Shown here: piece by piece, positions 17,717-26,012 of the stretch
Numbering within the stretch: the first letter of the stretch is position 1
Layout of the letters: every line of letters begins with the position of its first letter
Assembly: GCF_014641495.1 (NCBI RefSeq)
Contig: NZ_BMHV01000017.1
Location: forward strand, 22,041 to 86,040
From: Terasakiella brassicae
GTDB lineage: Bacteria > Pseudomonadota > Alphaproteobacteria > Rhodospirillales > Terasakiellaceae
Direction of reading: 5' to 3'
Length of the DNA: 64,000 nt
Notes under the pieces: model-generated
Seen by the model: the letters and a program-made list of their open reading frames with translations, nothing else
What the model was told of the DNA's origin: nothing
The model's database searches: none
Made by a program: the position numbers and the translations under genes

Positions 17717-18875
17717 CTGCGTCCCTCCAGCCGATCGCGACCCCGGTAAAGGTCTGGTTGACGTGCATGCCCGCGAACTGTTCACCGTAGGTATTGAAAC
17801 CATAAACATTGTGATCGACCAGTAATTGTGAAACTTGTGCCTTTTTCTGTGGGGCTTGTTCCAGTTCCAGTTTTCTGAATATGCAGTCGCAGCCAATGAT
17901 CAGTTCCGGCTTGCCGATTGTCTTTTCGATATCGTCAAACGTGGTTTCCAGATTGGTGACAATGTCTTGCCCCTTGGCGAGGGTCAGGACCAACCCTTCA
18001 TCAATGGCGCAGAAAAAACGCAAACCGTCTTCGCCTTCGGGGCGTTGAATAGAACGTACATAATAGGACCCGGCAACGCGCACCATGACGGGGTGTGCTG
18101 CAAATTGTTCCGGATTGAGATCTTCTGGTTTGACCCCGATCAGGCGGGCGTATTCTTCCGTTGCTGGGGCGGCATTGATTTCGCGTACAATGCGTGAAGC
18201 GGGGTCGGCCTCGGTAATCACCATCTTGCGTTCGGTTTCCAGAAAATGCTGGGTGCGAAAGACTTTGAAAGGGCAATCTGTATGGACTAAAACCAATGTG
18301 GCCGCATCGTGGTGGGCTTGCCCGTTATAATAAATAAGGGTTTCTTTGAATTTTAGATCATCACCGGCCGATCCGCCAAATAAGGGAATGTCGCCTAATT
18401 CGGGATAAAGGGCGTTCAGGACGGTTTCCTCGACCAAGGAAAGGCCGTCAATCAGAACAAGGCCAAAAGACTGGTCCGTGTTTTTTTGCGGCAGACTATT
18501 CCTGAATTCAGTGACCAGTGATTTGGTCCGGACCGACCAGTCTGAAATATCAATGGTGGATACATCCGGTATCAGCGCACCTTCAACCATAAAATGATCT
18601 TCGGGCAGGCCGAAGGCACAAACGCCGTCATTTTGATATCCGTTTTCCCCGATCACACCGGCCGATGTACAGCCAAAGACCAAGGCATCGGGATAAAAAG
18701 CTTCTAAGGCATCGCCCAGGGCCGCAATATCATAGGCACCTGAGGTAAAGAAAAAAATGGCGGAGAACGGTTCGTTCCCCAAGCCGATAAAAAGCTCCCC
18801 GGCTGCACGGGGGGCGGTGCGCGCCTTGCTGTTTCCTTTTGGTATTTTTTGTTTTTTTGCTTTGTTATCCAGCAC
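17709..18875 (-). CDS. FIST-domain sensory protein
   Basis: A 388-residue cytosolic protein with FIST_N (AIFFFTSGAYDIAALGDALEAFYPDALVFGCTSAGVIGENGY) and FIST_C (VAGSYYVRSIQRPEGEDGLRFFCAIDEGLVLTLAKGQDI; CDCIFRKLELE; HVNQTFTGVAIG) domains. FIST proteins are thought to sense small ligands, perhaps amino acids, and are often encoded next to kinases; here the gene overlaps the hybrid kinase gene by 8 bp. The start is GTG with AAGGTG 7 bp upstream. A role as input module for alcohol sensing is inferred from location. Confidence 0.9.
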   Translation of the reverse strand: MLDNKAKKQKIPKGNSKARTAPRAAGELFIGLGNEPFSAIFFFTSGAYDIAALGDALEAFYPDALVFGCTSAGVIGENGYQNDGVCAFGLPEDHFMVEGALIPDVSTIDISDWSVRTKSLVTEFRNSLPQKNTDQSFGLVLIDGLSLVEETVLNALYPELGDIPLFGGSAGDDLKFKETLIYYNGQAHHDAATLVLVHTDCPFKVFRTQHFLETERKMVITEADPASRIVREINAAPATEEYARLIGVKPEDLNPEQFAAHPVMVRVAGSYYVRSIQRPEGEDGLRFFCAIDEGLVLTLAKGQDIVTNLETTFDDIEKTIGKPELIIGCDCIFRKLELEQAPQKKAQVSQLLVDHNVYGFNTYGEQFAGMHVNQTFTGVAIGWRDADD

Positions 18876-18907
18876 GTTTTACACCTTACTTATTGAACCG
18901 GGTGTGA

Positions 18908-19342
18908 TCAGTCTTCCGGCTGCTCGTCGATATAGGTCCGAATGGCCCATAACCCTTCTTGTGAAATGGTGCCGGCAAATTTCGGCATATATACTTTACC
19001 ATCGCGCACAGCCCCATGAGTGACACGTTCTTTAAACCATTCATCGCCATCCATATCTGCTTCAAGATAACGCAAATCCGGTGCGATGCCACCTGAAATT
19101 CCTTGCAACCCATGACAACGCGCGCAGTTTTGATTATAGGCGGAAGATCCGATTTCGACAGCACGGGGTTTAAGATTTTGGTCGTCACGGAACGGGTTTT
19201 CGTCCAACCATTCTTCGCCCAGTTGCGGCAAGCCACTGGTGTCGACGGCCTGGGGCGTTACATCACCATGAGCGATGGCCGCTGTGGCAACGCCGGTAAC
19301 GATGGCGCTTGCCAATCCGATGAATAGGAACTTCTTGAGCAT
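18908..19342 (-). CDS. pedF: Cytochrome c-550 (PedF type)
   Basis: A 144-residue periplasmic monohaem cytochrome c: signal peptide (FLFIGLASAIVTGVATAAIA), haem-binding CARCHG near residue 74, and the axial Met in VYMPKFAGTIS. Length and the region after the haem site resemble the PedF/ExaB-type cytochromes that accept electrons from PQQ alcohol dehydrogenases. Two opposed operator-motif copies lie 90-130 bp upstream (19432-19469), consistent with co-regulation with the dehydrogenase. Confidence 0.9.
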   Translation of the reverse strand: MLKKFLFIGLASAIVTGVATAAIAHGDVTPQAVDTSGLPQLGEEWLDENPFRDDQNLKPRAVEIGSSAYNQNCARCHGLQGISGGIAPDLRYLEADMDGDEWFKERVTHGAVRDGKVYMPKFAGTISQEGLWAIRTYIDEQPED

Positions 19343-19431
19343 GTTTTTGATCCTCCAAATCGTAATTTTTCGATTTAACTGTTAAATTTTACTCTGTTAT
19401 TCTTATAACTTTTTGACGGATTGGTTTTCTC

Positions 19432-19469
19432 CTCGACTTTGGTCGTATTGGTATTAGCCAAAGGTCTAA
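19432..19469. promoter_or_regulatory. Double inverted operator upstream of cytochrome c-550
   Basis: CTCGACTTTGGTCGTAT on the plus strand (19432-19448) and TTAGACCTTTGGCTAATA on the minus strand (19469-19452) face each other. Both match the cluster motif. The same doublet arrangement recurs at 20083-20120 upstream of the second cytochrome gene. Confidence 0.6.
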
Positions 19470-19484
19470 AACGCTCTTTCTTTG

Positions 19485-19519
19485 AAAGAAAACCCGCTTA
19501 CTGTTCGGCAGGAAGCGGG
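19485..19519 (-). terminator. Terminator of the second cytochrome c gene
   Basis: On the minus strand CCCGCTT and AAGCGGG form a 7-bp GC-rich stem followed by TTTTCTTTC, 50 bp past the stop of the cytochrome gene at 19569. Confidence 0.7.
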
Positions 19520-19568
19520 GAAGTTGAGGCAAAATCCAAAAGAGTCTGTCAAAATAATAAAAAAGCAC

Positions 19569-19979
19569 CTATTTGAAGCTTTTCAAAAAGGCGATCAAAT
19601 AGTCGCGTTCTGCCGGGTCCGTAATTTGGACATGGCGCATGCGGTTTCCATGAACCAGCCAGGTATTGCCGGAAACCCAGTCGCGTAAATTCTTTTCATC
19701 CCAAACAATCCCGGACTTCTTCAAAGCCTCGGAATAATCAAAACGGGGCAGGTTGGCGGCGGGACGCATAAAGACGCCACGCAGATTTGGGCCGAACGTA
19801 TTGAGGGCGGGATTAAGCGAATGACATTCCTTGCAGCGTTTGAAAACCTGCAAGCCCGCTGCGGCTTCTGTACTGGGTGGTTTATATCCGAAGTAACTGT
19901 TTTTGACTTCTGCATCATCGCCAGCCTGTGCCGCCAACGGAACCATGCAGACAAGTGCTGCCAACATTTTTTTTAACAT
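19569..19979 (-). CDS. Periplasmic c-type cytochrome, cytochrome c2-like
   Basis: A 136-residue monohaem cytochrome: signal peptide MLKKMLAALVCMVPLAAQA, haem site CKECHSLNP near residue 49, Gly-Pro-Asn-Leu motif (FGPNLRGVFMRPAANL), and a C-terminal RHVQITDPAERDYLIAFLKSF where the usual axial Met region would fall (GNRMRHVQI). This class I fold, cytochrome c2/c-550-like, is a likely second electron carrier for the PQQ dehydrogenase or a link to an oxidase. Paired operator motifs precede it. Confidence 0.85.
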   Translation of the reverse strand: MLKKMLAALVCMVPLAAQAGDDAEVKNSYFGYKPPSTEAAAGLQVFKRCKECHSLNPALNTFGPNLRGVFMRPAANLPRFDYSEALKKSGIVWDEKNLRDWVSGNTWLVHGNRMRHVQITDPAERDYLIAFLKSFK

Positions 19980-20082
19980 CTGTGTGCTTTCCTTTAATGC
20001 GCGGTGATTAACGAAAGCGAAGCCTCACATGAAACGCCGCTTATATCCTTTCAACGATAAGGAAGTGTGCGCTGGAATGCTG

Positions 20083-20121
20083 TTCGACTTTTGGCTAAGG
20101 GGGATTGGCAAAAAGTCTAAT
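20083..20121. promoter_or_regulatory. Double inverted operator between cytochrome c and kinase genes
   Basis: TTCGACTTTTGGCTAAGG (20083-20100, plus) and TTAGACTTTTTGCCAAT (20120-20104, minus) form a facing pair. They lie 104 bp upstream of the cytochrome gene and 90 bp upstream of the divergent kinase gene. Confidence 0.6.
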
Positions 20122-20157
20122 GCGAGGACGATATATATTTGATTTATGGTGTCGGCT

Positions 20158-20189
20158 CCGCTTAATCGCTATACTCGTTATGTTAAGCG
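20158..20189. repeat. Inverted repeat upstream of the second kinase gene
   Basis: CCGCTTAA and TTAAGCGG, a perfect 8-bp inverted repeat with a 16-bp spacer, end 22 bp before the kinase start. This could be a leader hairpin or a second operator; nothing decides between them. Confidence 0.4.
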
Positions 20190-20210
20190 GGTTCCTTGAA
20201 ATGACGGGTA

Positions 20211-21929
20211 TTGATGACGAAAATGTCTAAGGGCGTAACGGATTTGCAAAAGTTGAAAAAAGAAAACGATCAACTGCAAAAACGTATAGCCGAACTGGAA
20301 ATGATCGAAGAACGCTATGCGCTGGCGATGGATGGTGCAAACGAAGGTCTGTGGGAATGGAACCCCGTGACCAAAGATTTGTTCATTTCCTCGCGCTTGA
20401 TGGAAACGTTGGGTCATTCCAGTCAAAGCCGATGCACGACCACCCATCAATGGTTGGAATGGGTGCACCCGGATGATGTTGCAGGCTATGAACAAAAAGT
20501 AACGGAACATCTGAAAGGGTTAAGCGAGTATTTTGAATGGGAATACCGGGTGCGTGCCACCGATGGTATCTATCACTGGGTTTTTGCTCGTGGCAAAGCA
20601 TTGCGAGACAATAATGGAATTGCCTATCGAATGGTGGGGTCTGTGGGTGATATTACGGAACGCAAATTGGCACAAGAACGCTTGAAGCAAGCCCATGATG
20701 AATTGGAAGACCGCGTCGAAGAACGTACCAAGGCTTTGGTGGCTCTTAACAAACAACTGAGCCGTGAAGTTCAGGAACGTAAAATTATGGAACAGAAATT
20801 GAAGCAGGCCAAAGAAGCCGCCGAACAGGCCAATATCAGCAAAGATAAATATCTGGCAGCGGCCAGCCATGATCTGCTTCAACCCTTAAACGCGGCACGT
20901 CTGTTAATTTCGACATTACAAGAACGTGATTTATCGCACAAAGATGCTTCGCTCGTGCAACGCATCCATAATGCGTTGGGGAATGCTGAAGAACTGCTCA
21001 CCGACCTTCTGGATATTGCAAAACTGGACGCCAACGCGATTGTTCACGAAATTTCCGAAGTGCCAGCCAATAGATTGTTGTTGGCATTGGGAGAAGAATT
21101 CCAATCGGTTGCCAATAAAGCCAATGTTAAATTACGTGTGATGCCTTGTGGATATTCTGTCAAGACCGATCCACGCCTTTTGGGGCGAATTTTACGTAAC
21201 TTCCTGAGCAATGCGATCCGTTATTCCGCAAGCGGGCGTGTTGTGTTGGGCTGTCGGCACCGGGCAAATAAGATATCTTTTCAGGTTTGGGATAGCGGGC
21301 CGGGTATCCCATCAGATAAACTGGATGATATTTTTCTGGAGTTTCACCAACTCAAAGAAAATAGCTTGGATGGTGACAATAAAGGGGTTGGTCTGGGGCT
21401 TGCGATTGTGGAGCGAATTGCAAAGATTTTAGGTCATCCGATCCATGTTCGCTCTAGTGTTGGCAAAGGATCGGTGTTTAGTGTCGATGTCCCGTTGTGT
21501 GATGGTGTTCATCAATCGGTTATGTTGATGGAACCTTTGCCGAAGCAGCCTTACAATCTGTCGGGCGTGCCGGTTTTGATTATTGATAATGAAGGCAGTA
21601 TTACACATTCTATGGCTGATTTGCTGAATGAATGGGGCATGGTTCCGCACTGTGCCTTGTCTAAAAGTGCAGCACTGGCAGAAATGAAATATGCCGAACA
21701 ACCGCCCGTTGCCATTTTGGCGGACTATCATTTGGATGACGGTGAAACCGGGATCAAAGTGATTCAGGATATCCATGCCGAGTATGGTTTCGATATTCCG
21801 GCCGTTATTATCACAGCGGACCGCACCCAGACGGTGAGTAACGAATGTGAACGTCTGGGATATCATATTTTAAATAAACCGTTGAAACCTGCCAAATTAC
21901 GCGCTTTGCTTAATCACCTGCTGAGGTGA
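20211..21929 (+). CDS. Hybrid sensor histidine kinase with one PAS domain
   Basis: A 572-residue cytosolic kinase: N-terminal coiled coil (LQKLKKENDQLQKRIAELEMIEERY), one PAS/PAC (GANEGLWEWNPVTKDLFISSRLMETLG; DGIYHWVFARGKALRDNNGIAYRMVGSVGDITERK), coiled coil, HisKA with LAAASHDLLQPLNAARLLISTLQER, HATPase (NAIRYSASGRV, DSGPGIPSDKLDDIF, GVGLGLAIVERIA), then a receiver with Asp in AILADYHLDDGETG. Its core is closely similar to that of the kinase at 15512, so they look like paralogues using different inputs for the same signalling branch. It lies directly upstream of pqqA and is divergent from a cytochrome gene. Confidence 0.92.
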   Translation: MMTKMSKGVTDLQKLKKENDQLQKRIAELEMIEERYALAMDGANEGLWEWNPVTKDLFISSRLMETLGHSSQSRCTTTHQWLEWVHPDDVAGYEQKVTEHLKGLSEYFEWEYRVRATDGIYHWVFARGKALRDNNGIAYRMVGSVGDITERKLAQERLKQAHDELEDRVEERTKALVALNKQLSREVQERKIMEQKLKQAKEAAEQANISKDKYLAAASHDLLQPLNAARLLISTLQERDLSHKDASLVQRIHNALGNAEELLTDLLDIAKLDANAIVHEISEVPANRLLLALGEEFQSVANKANVKLRVMPCGYSVKTDPRLLGRILRNFLSNAIRYSASGRVVLGCRHRANKISFQVWDSGPGIPSDKLDDIFLEFHQLKENSLDGDNKGVGLGLAIVERIAKILGHPIHVRSSVGKGSVFSVDVPLCDGVHQSVMLMEPLPKQPYNLSGVPVLIIDNEGSITHSMADLLNEWGMVPHCALSKSAALAEMKYAEQPPVAILADYHLDDGETGIKVIQDIHAEYGFDIPAVIITADRTQTVSNECERLGYHILNKPLKPAKLRALLNHLLR

Positions 21930-21953
21930 GTTCAGGTCTGTTTTTTACCTCCC

Positions 21954-21971
21954 TAAGACTAATGGCTAATT
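21954..21971 (+). promoter_or_regulatory. Putative operator upstream of pqqA
   Basis: TAAGACTAATGGCTAATT lies 63 bp upstream of the pqqA start. It fits the cluster motif, best in the right half (GGCTAAT is identical to the copies at 19452 and close to that at 20083), with AA replacing TT in the centre. Confidence 0.5.
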
Positions 21972-22033
21972 GCGGTGCTTTCTTAAAATTCAGACAATTC
22001 CTCCGGTTCTATTATTTTAACAGGAGAAAATTC

Positions 22034-22108
22034 ATGAAGTGGGAAACACCAGCTTACTGCGATCTGCGTCTTGGTTTTGAAGTGACGGCTTACGTTTACG
22101 TTCGCTAA
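22034..22108 (+). CDS. pqqA: PQQ precursor peptide PqqA
   Basis: A 24-residue ribosomal peptide with the hallmark EVTAY: Glu16 and Tyr20 are the residues that PqqE crosslinks and that become PQQ. The sequence begins MKWETPAYCDLRLGFEVTAY and resembles Klebsiella PqqA over the DLRLG-EVT core; a Cys at position 9 is unusual. A strong RBS (ACAGGAGA) precedes it, as expected for a peptide needed in quantity. It is followed after 28 bp by pqqD. Confidence 0.97.
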   Translation: MKWETPAYCDLRLGFEVTAYVYVR

Positions 22109-22136
22109 GCAAAAAAAACAAAGGGGAAGGGGCTTT

Positions 22137-22481
22137 ATGTTCCTTCCTCATCGTCTCATGTGCCGGGACATCTTTATCTCAGGGCTTAGATCAATGTGTG
22201 CAGAAGAAAAAATCGAACTCATCAGCCAATTGCAAATCCATCCGATGTATGTGTTTCGCTGGGAAGAACAGGAACAAGCTTATTTACTGCTCTATCCAGA
22301 AGGAATTGTGAAATTGAACAATTCCGCCGGGCATATTCTGAAATATTGTGACGGTGTGCGTTGTGTTTCTGAGGTTATCCATGAGCTGGAGCGCGAGTTT
22401 GACCAACAGGGCCTTGATAAAGACGTTGTAAAATTTATGGAGGTCGCCCATGCCAAAGGCTGGATCAGATTTAAAACTTGA
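22137..22481 (+). CDS. pqqD: PQQ biosynthesis peptide chaperone PqqD
   Basis: PqqD binds PqqA and presents it to PqqE. The family core is clear: VFRWEEQEQAYLLLYPEGIVKLNNSAGHILKYCDGVRCVSEVIHELEREF. The frame from the first ATG gives 114 residues and has GGGGAAGGGG 5 bp upstream; starting at Met20 (22194) gives 95 residues, nearer the usual 85-95, but with a weaker RBS. The expected winged-helix N-terminus begins near residue 24. It overlaps pqqE by 32 bp, consistent with a tight PqqD-PqqE complex. Confidence 0.92.
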   Translation: MFLPHRLMCRDIFISGLRSMCAEEKIELISQLQIHPMYVFRWEEQEQAYLLLYPEGIVKLNNSAGHILKYCDGVRCVSEVIHELEREFDQQGLDKDVVKFMEVAHAKGWIRFKT

Positions 22482-23598
22482 TGGGAATGGCAAGCCGTTA
22501 TGGCTGGTTCTGGAACTGACTTATAAATGCCCGCTGAAATGTCCGTGGTGTTCCAATCCATTGGGTTTTGAAGATTACGCCAATGAATTAACGACCCAAG
22601 AATGGAAAACGGTTTTACGCGATGCACGCAAAATCGGTAGCCTGCAACTGGGGTTCAGCGGTGGCGAGCCGATGGTCCGCAGCGATCTGGAAGAATTGGT
22701 CGATGAGGCGGACACATTAGGATATTACACCAATTTGATTTCTTCAGGTGTCGGTTTAACCAAAGATCGTTTGAAAGAGTTAAAACGCGTTGGTTTGAAA
22801 CAGATACAAATTAGCCTGCAACACAATGATGCGGCAAAAAATGACGCGATGGTTGGTGTGAAAAGCTTCGAACAAAAAATGCAATGTATCGAAGATATCA
22901 AATCAATCGGTTTTCCGGTGGTGATGAATGTCCCGGTTTCACGTTTTAATATCGATGCGGTTGAAGATATTATCAAATTGGCAGAATATCATAATGTGGA
23001 GTTTCTCGAATTTGCCAATTTGCAATATTACAATTGGGCACTGCTAAACCGTGACGAACTGTTGCCAACAATTGAACAGTTGCAACACGCCGAAGCCAAG
23101 GTGAATGAAGCCCGTGCCCGTCTGGGTAAAAACATGACGATTTACTTCGTTATTCCCGATTATTTTGATGGCCGACCCAAGGCGTGTATGAACGGATGGG
23201 GGGCGATTCATTTGACAATTGCGCCGGACGGGTCTGCCTTACCCTGTCAGGAAGCCCAGACCATCACTCATCTTGAATTTCCCAACGTGAAAGATCGTCC
23301 TCTTGACTGGATCTGGAATGAATCACCGACCTTTAATGCCTATCGCGGGACAAGCTGGATGAAGGAACCTTGCGTAGGGTGTGATGAAAAGGAAAATGAT
23401 TTTGGCGGGTGTCGCTGTCAGGCGTTTGCCTTGACCGGGGATGCGACCAACACGGACCCGGCTTGTTCTAAATCACCGCATTTTGACATGATTACCTCGG
23501 CTGTTGAAAATGCGCGGGTTACGGGGCGCCCCGGTATGCCTTTGGTCATGCGCACACGCGGTGCGGTTAGCAATCTGATGAAAAAGGTGTGTGCATGA
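22450..23598 (+). CDS. pqqE: PqqA peptide cyclase PqqE (radical SAM)
   Basis: A 382-residue radical SAM/SPASM enzyme that forms the Glu-Tyr carbon-carbon crosslink in PqqA. The radical SAM cluster ligands are Cys27, Cys31 and Cys34 (LTYKCPLKCPWCSNPLGF); GFSGGEPMVR binds SAM. The SPASM region holds further Cys ligands (AKACMNGWGAIHLTIAPDGSALPCQEA; CVGCDEKENDFGGCRCQAFALTGDATNTDPAC). GGAGGT is 6 bp upstream of the start. Length and motifs are those of ordinary PqqE. Confidence 0.97.
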   Translation: MPKAGSDLKLDGNGKPLWLVLELTYKCPLKCPWCSNPLGFEDYANELTTQEWKTVLRDARKIGSLQLGFSGGEPMVRSDLEELVDEADTLGYYTNLISSGVGLTKDRLKELKRVGLKQIQISLQHNDAAKNDAMVGVKSFEQKMQCIEDIKSIGFPVVMNVPVSRFNIDAVEDIIKLAEYHNVEFLEFANLQYYNWALLNRDELLPTIEQLQHAEAKVNEARARLGKNMTIYFVIPDYFDGRPKACMNGWGAIHLTIAPDGSALPCQEAQTITHLEFPNVKDRPLDWIWNESPTFNAYRGTSWMKEPCVGCDEKENDFGGCRCQAFALTGDATNTDPACSKSPHFDMITSAVENARVTGRPGMPLVMRTRGAVSNLMKKVCA

Positions 23599-23696
23599 AG
23601 CTTCCCCATGAAACAAAAGGTGGCACGATTGGTGCCGGATTAAGTCTGATTGTTTTGCTCTCGCTCTTGGTGCATTTCTGGGCAGGGAGTGGTTAA
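23595..23696 (+). CDS. 33-residue single-pass membrane peptide in the pqq operon
   Basis: The ATG overlaps the pqqE stop as ATGA, and the stop overlaps the next start (TAATG), so the peptide is embedded in a chain of coupled genes. It encodes a short polar N-terminus (MKLPHETKGGTIGAG) and one hydrophobic helix (LSLIVLLSLLVHFWAG). No family is recognised. By position it may be a small subunit of the membrane protein encoded next. The evidence is the double overlap and the clean transmembrane pattern. Confidence 0.65.
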   Translation: MKLPHETKGGTIGAGLSLIVLLSLLVHFWAGSG

Positions 23697-24205
23697 TGGC
23701 GATGGATGTCCTTGATCTGGTTGCACGCTGGCTGCATGTTATGGGAATTTTGGTTTGGGTGGGCCATAATTTTGCAAATGTCATTCAAAATCCGACTTAT
23801 AACATGCCACAGGGGAAGGCGCCTGCGGCTGACATCGAAGCACGGTTTGAGGCCGCCTTGCGCCGCGAACATGCAACGTTTCGCTATGCCTCCATCGTTG
23901 TGCTGGGGAGCGGGCTGTTTATGTTATTTTACCGCGATATTTTATGGGACGTGCTGCGTTTAAATGGCAGTCATGCGGTTTTGGGGATGGGGGTCTGGTG
24001 TGGCCTGTTGATGGTTTTGAATTTGTGGTTGGTCCTTTGGCCGCATCAAAAAAAGGTCATTGGTTTTATCCCCGCAAGTTTTGAGGAACGGGTGCGCTGT
24101 TCGCGCATTACCTTTTTGTCATCACGAACCAACACAATTCTCAGCTTTCCGACTGTTTTTTTCATGGCGGCGGGCTCACATACGAGTTTTCTGTTTGGGG
24201 GATAA
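23696..24205 (+). CDS. Membrane protein resembling the PuuD/urate-oxidase N-terminal domain
   Basis: A 169-residue integral membrane protein with about four helices (VARWLHVMGILVWVGHNFANV; RYASIVVLGSGLFMLFYRDILW; VLGMGVWCGLLMVLNLWLVLW; TNTILSFPTVFFMAAG). The opening RWLHVMGILVWVGHNF resembles the Urate_ox_N membrane domain seen fused to cytochrome c in PuuD, but here it is alone. Conserved His residues (WLHV, GHN) could bind haem. A role in electron transfer linked to PQQ maturation is possible, but only by location. Confidence 0.55.
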   Translation: MAMDVLDLVARWLHVMGILVWVGHNFANVIQNPTYNMPQGKAPAADIEARFEAALRREHATFRYASIVVLGSGLFMLFYRDILWDVLRLNGSHAVLGMGVWCGLLMVLNLWLVLWPHQKKVIGFIPASFEERVRCSRITFLSSRTNTILSFPTVFFMAAGSHTSFLFGG

Positions 24206-24211
24206 AACCTC

Positions 24212-25249
24212 ATGGTATCGTTTAATTTTGGTGCGGGCCCGGCAGTGTTGCCCGGTGATATTCTGGAACAGGCCCGCGCGGAAGCCTTCAATTGGCAGGG
24301 AAGCGGAATGTCACTGTTTGAAATCCCGTTTGGTGATCCGACCTTTGGGGCGGTGATGCAAACAGCGCATCGGGCGTTGCAACAGGTTTTGAATTTGCCG
24401 GACAGTCATCATCTGTTGTTTTTGCAAGGTGGGGCTTATGCCCATTTTGCCTTTGTTGCCATGAACCTGATGGGAGATAAAAAACGGGCCTGTTATTTAG
24501 ATACAGGTCATTGGTCCAAACGGGCAATTGCCGAGGCCAGCAAATATGGCGAGATTGTCGTGGACCGGATTGTTGCGGATGGGGCTTATTGTCATATGAC
24601 CACGAACGAGACAACACAGGGACGGCAATTCCACGAACTCCCGGACTCACAAGGTTTGCCACTTGTTGCGGATATGACATCGGATATTTTGACCCGTCCG
24701 ATTGATTTTTCACACATGGACTTGGTTTATGCCAGTGCGCAAAAGAACATCGCACCTGCGGGGCTAAGCCTTGTTATTATGCATGAGAAACTGTTTGATC
24801 GTGCCTTGGATATTACCCCTACTGTCTTTAATTATACCCTGCAAGCGAGAAACAATTCTCGTGTCAATACGCCGAACCTGTTTGGAATTTATATGGCGGG
24901 ATTGATGGCAAAATGGGTGACAGATCAAGGTGGTTTGCCTGAAATGGCGAAACGCAGCCGGGAAAAGAGTGCGGTGCTCTATGAGACGATAGATCACAGT
25001 CGTTTTTTCCATGCCAGTGTCAACGGGGAGATGCGTTCGCATGTGAATGTGTGTTTCGGTTTAAAAGACCCGGCTTTAAATGAGCTTTTTTTACAACAGG
25101 CCCAGCACGAAGGTTTGCTTAATCTAAACGGTCATTCGGCGGGTGCCCCATTGCGTGCAAGCCTATATAATGCGTTGCCCCGCGCGGGCGTAGTGGCCTT
25201 AGCGGACTTTATCAAAAGGTTTGATGGGCAGTTGGCGCGGGTGTTGTGA
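24212..25249 (+). CDS. SerC-like PLP aminotransferase in the pqq operon
   Basis: A 345-residue fold-type-I aminotransferase of the phosphoserine aminotransferase family: FNFGAGPAVLPGDILEQARAEAFNWQGSGMSLFEIPF, the cofactor segment HHLLFLQGGAYAHFAF, Asp in LVADMTSDIL, PLP Lys in SAQKNIAPAGLSLVIM, and GHSAGAPLRASLYNALP. SerC proteins are about 360 residues, so it is complete. Whether it is the housekeeping SerC or a specialised paralogue cannot be told; the phosphate-binding LFEIPFGDPTFG replaces the usual MEISHRS-type segment, hinting at a different substrate. Confidence 0.82.
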   Translation: MVSFNFGAGPAVLPGDILEQARAEAFNWQGSGMSLFEIPFGDPTFGAVMQTAHRALQQVLNLPDSHHLLFLQGGAYAHFAFVAMNLMGDKKRACYLDTGHWSKRAIAEASKYGEIVVDRIVADGAYCHMTTNETTQGRQFHELPDSQGLPLVADMTSDILTRPIDFSHMDLVYASAQKNIAPAGLSLVIMHEKLFDRALDITPTVFNYTLQARNNSRVNTPNLFGIYMAGLMAKWVTDQGGLPEMAKRSREKSAVLYETIDHSRFFHASVNGEMRSHVNVCFGLKDPALNELFLQQAQHEGLLNLNGHSAGAPLRASLYNALPRAGVVALADFIKRFDGQLARVL

Positions 25250-25250
25250 T

Positions 25251-26012
25251 ATGGATTTTTCCCCAATCCATCGCCATCTTCAGGTGAGAGCCGCGTTACC
25301 TATGGCGCGTAAACGTGCCCAACGGTTTGAATGTGATGATCCATTAGCTGTGTTCCCTAAAACAGTTATGGGGATTGATTTTGCCAATCCGTTGGGGCTG
25401 GCGGCCGGATTTGATAAACTGGGCACTATGACGGCACTGGCCCGAAATTTGGGGCTGGGCTTTATGGAAGTCGGCAGTCTGATGCAAGAAAAGCCGTTAT
25501 CTTTTTCCAAAAGTGGTCCGTTGGGGATGAACATTGCTGCTGACGTTGATTGTATGTCCTTGGACGAGTCCCTCGTGCATTATACGAAGCTCGCGGCAAG
25601 CTATGCAGCGCAAGCCGATTTTTTGGTCATTAATCTGAGTTCCCCGCGTAGTCGACCCTTTTTACAAAAAGGTGGGCGAGGCTGGACGATTGATCTGTTC
25701 CAACAATTACATGCATTGGTCTCTTGCCCGATATGCCTGAAAGTCCGATGTGAGCAGATACCGGACTGGATCGGGGATTTATCTCTGAATGGGGTGGTTG
25801 TTGCACATATCGCACAAGAGGATGTGCAGGACATCAAACATATTTATGCCGATTTGTGTCCCTTCAAGATCGTGTCGGTTGGTGGGGTGATGACGCAAAG
25901 AGATGTGGAAATGCGTTTGTCATCGGGGGCGGATTTGGTGGAAATTTTCAGCCTTCTGGTGTTGAAAGGTCCAAAAGCCGTGCGTGAATTGGTGCAAGGG
26001 TTATGGCCATGA
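25251..26012 (+). CDS. Divergent dihydroorotate dehydrogenase-like flavoprotein
   Basis: A 253-residue PyrD-like protein; start ATG 25251, 1 bp after the SerC-like stop (an upstream TTG at 25221 would lie inside that gene). Class 2 features are present: NPLGLAAGFDKLGTMTALARNLGLGFMEVGSL, LGMNIA, VINLSSPRSRPFLQ, ICLKVRCEQIPDW, and IVSVGGVMTQRDVEMRLSSGADLVEIFSLLVLKGP near the FMN phosphate. It is about 80-100 residues shorter than class 2 enzymes and lacks the N-terminal membrane helices; the NSSPNT-type active-site loop is changed to LSSPRSR. A changed substrate seems likely. Confidence 0.75.
   Translation: MDFSPIHRHLQVRAALPMARKRAQRFECDDPLAVFPKTVMGIDFANPLGLAAGFDKLGTMTALARNLGLGFMEVGSLMQEKPLSFSKSGPLGMNIAADVDCMSLDESLVHYTKLAASYAAQADFLVINLSSPRSRPFLQKGGRGWTIDLFQQLHALVSCPICLKVRCEQIPDWIGDLSLNGVVVAHIAQEDVQDIKHIYADLCPFKIVSVGGVMTQRDVEMRLSSGADLVEIFSLLVLKGPKAVRELVQGLWP

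Noticed and set aside
17717..17896. 60-codon N-terminal extension of the hybrid kinase
   Set aside because: It lies inside the upstream FIST gene and the internal ATG has an RBS and a typical 8-bp overlap.
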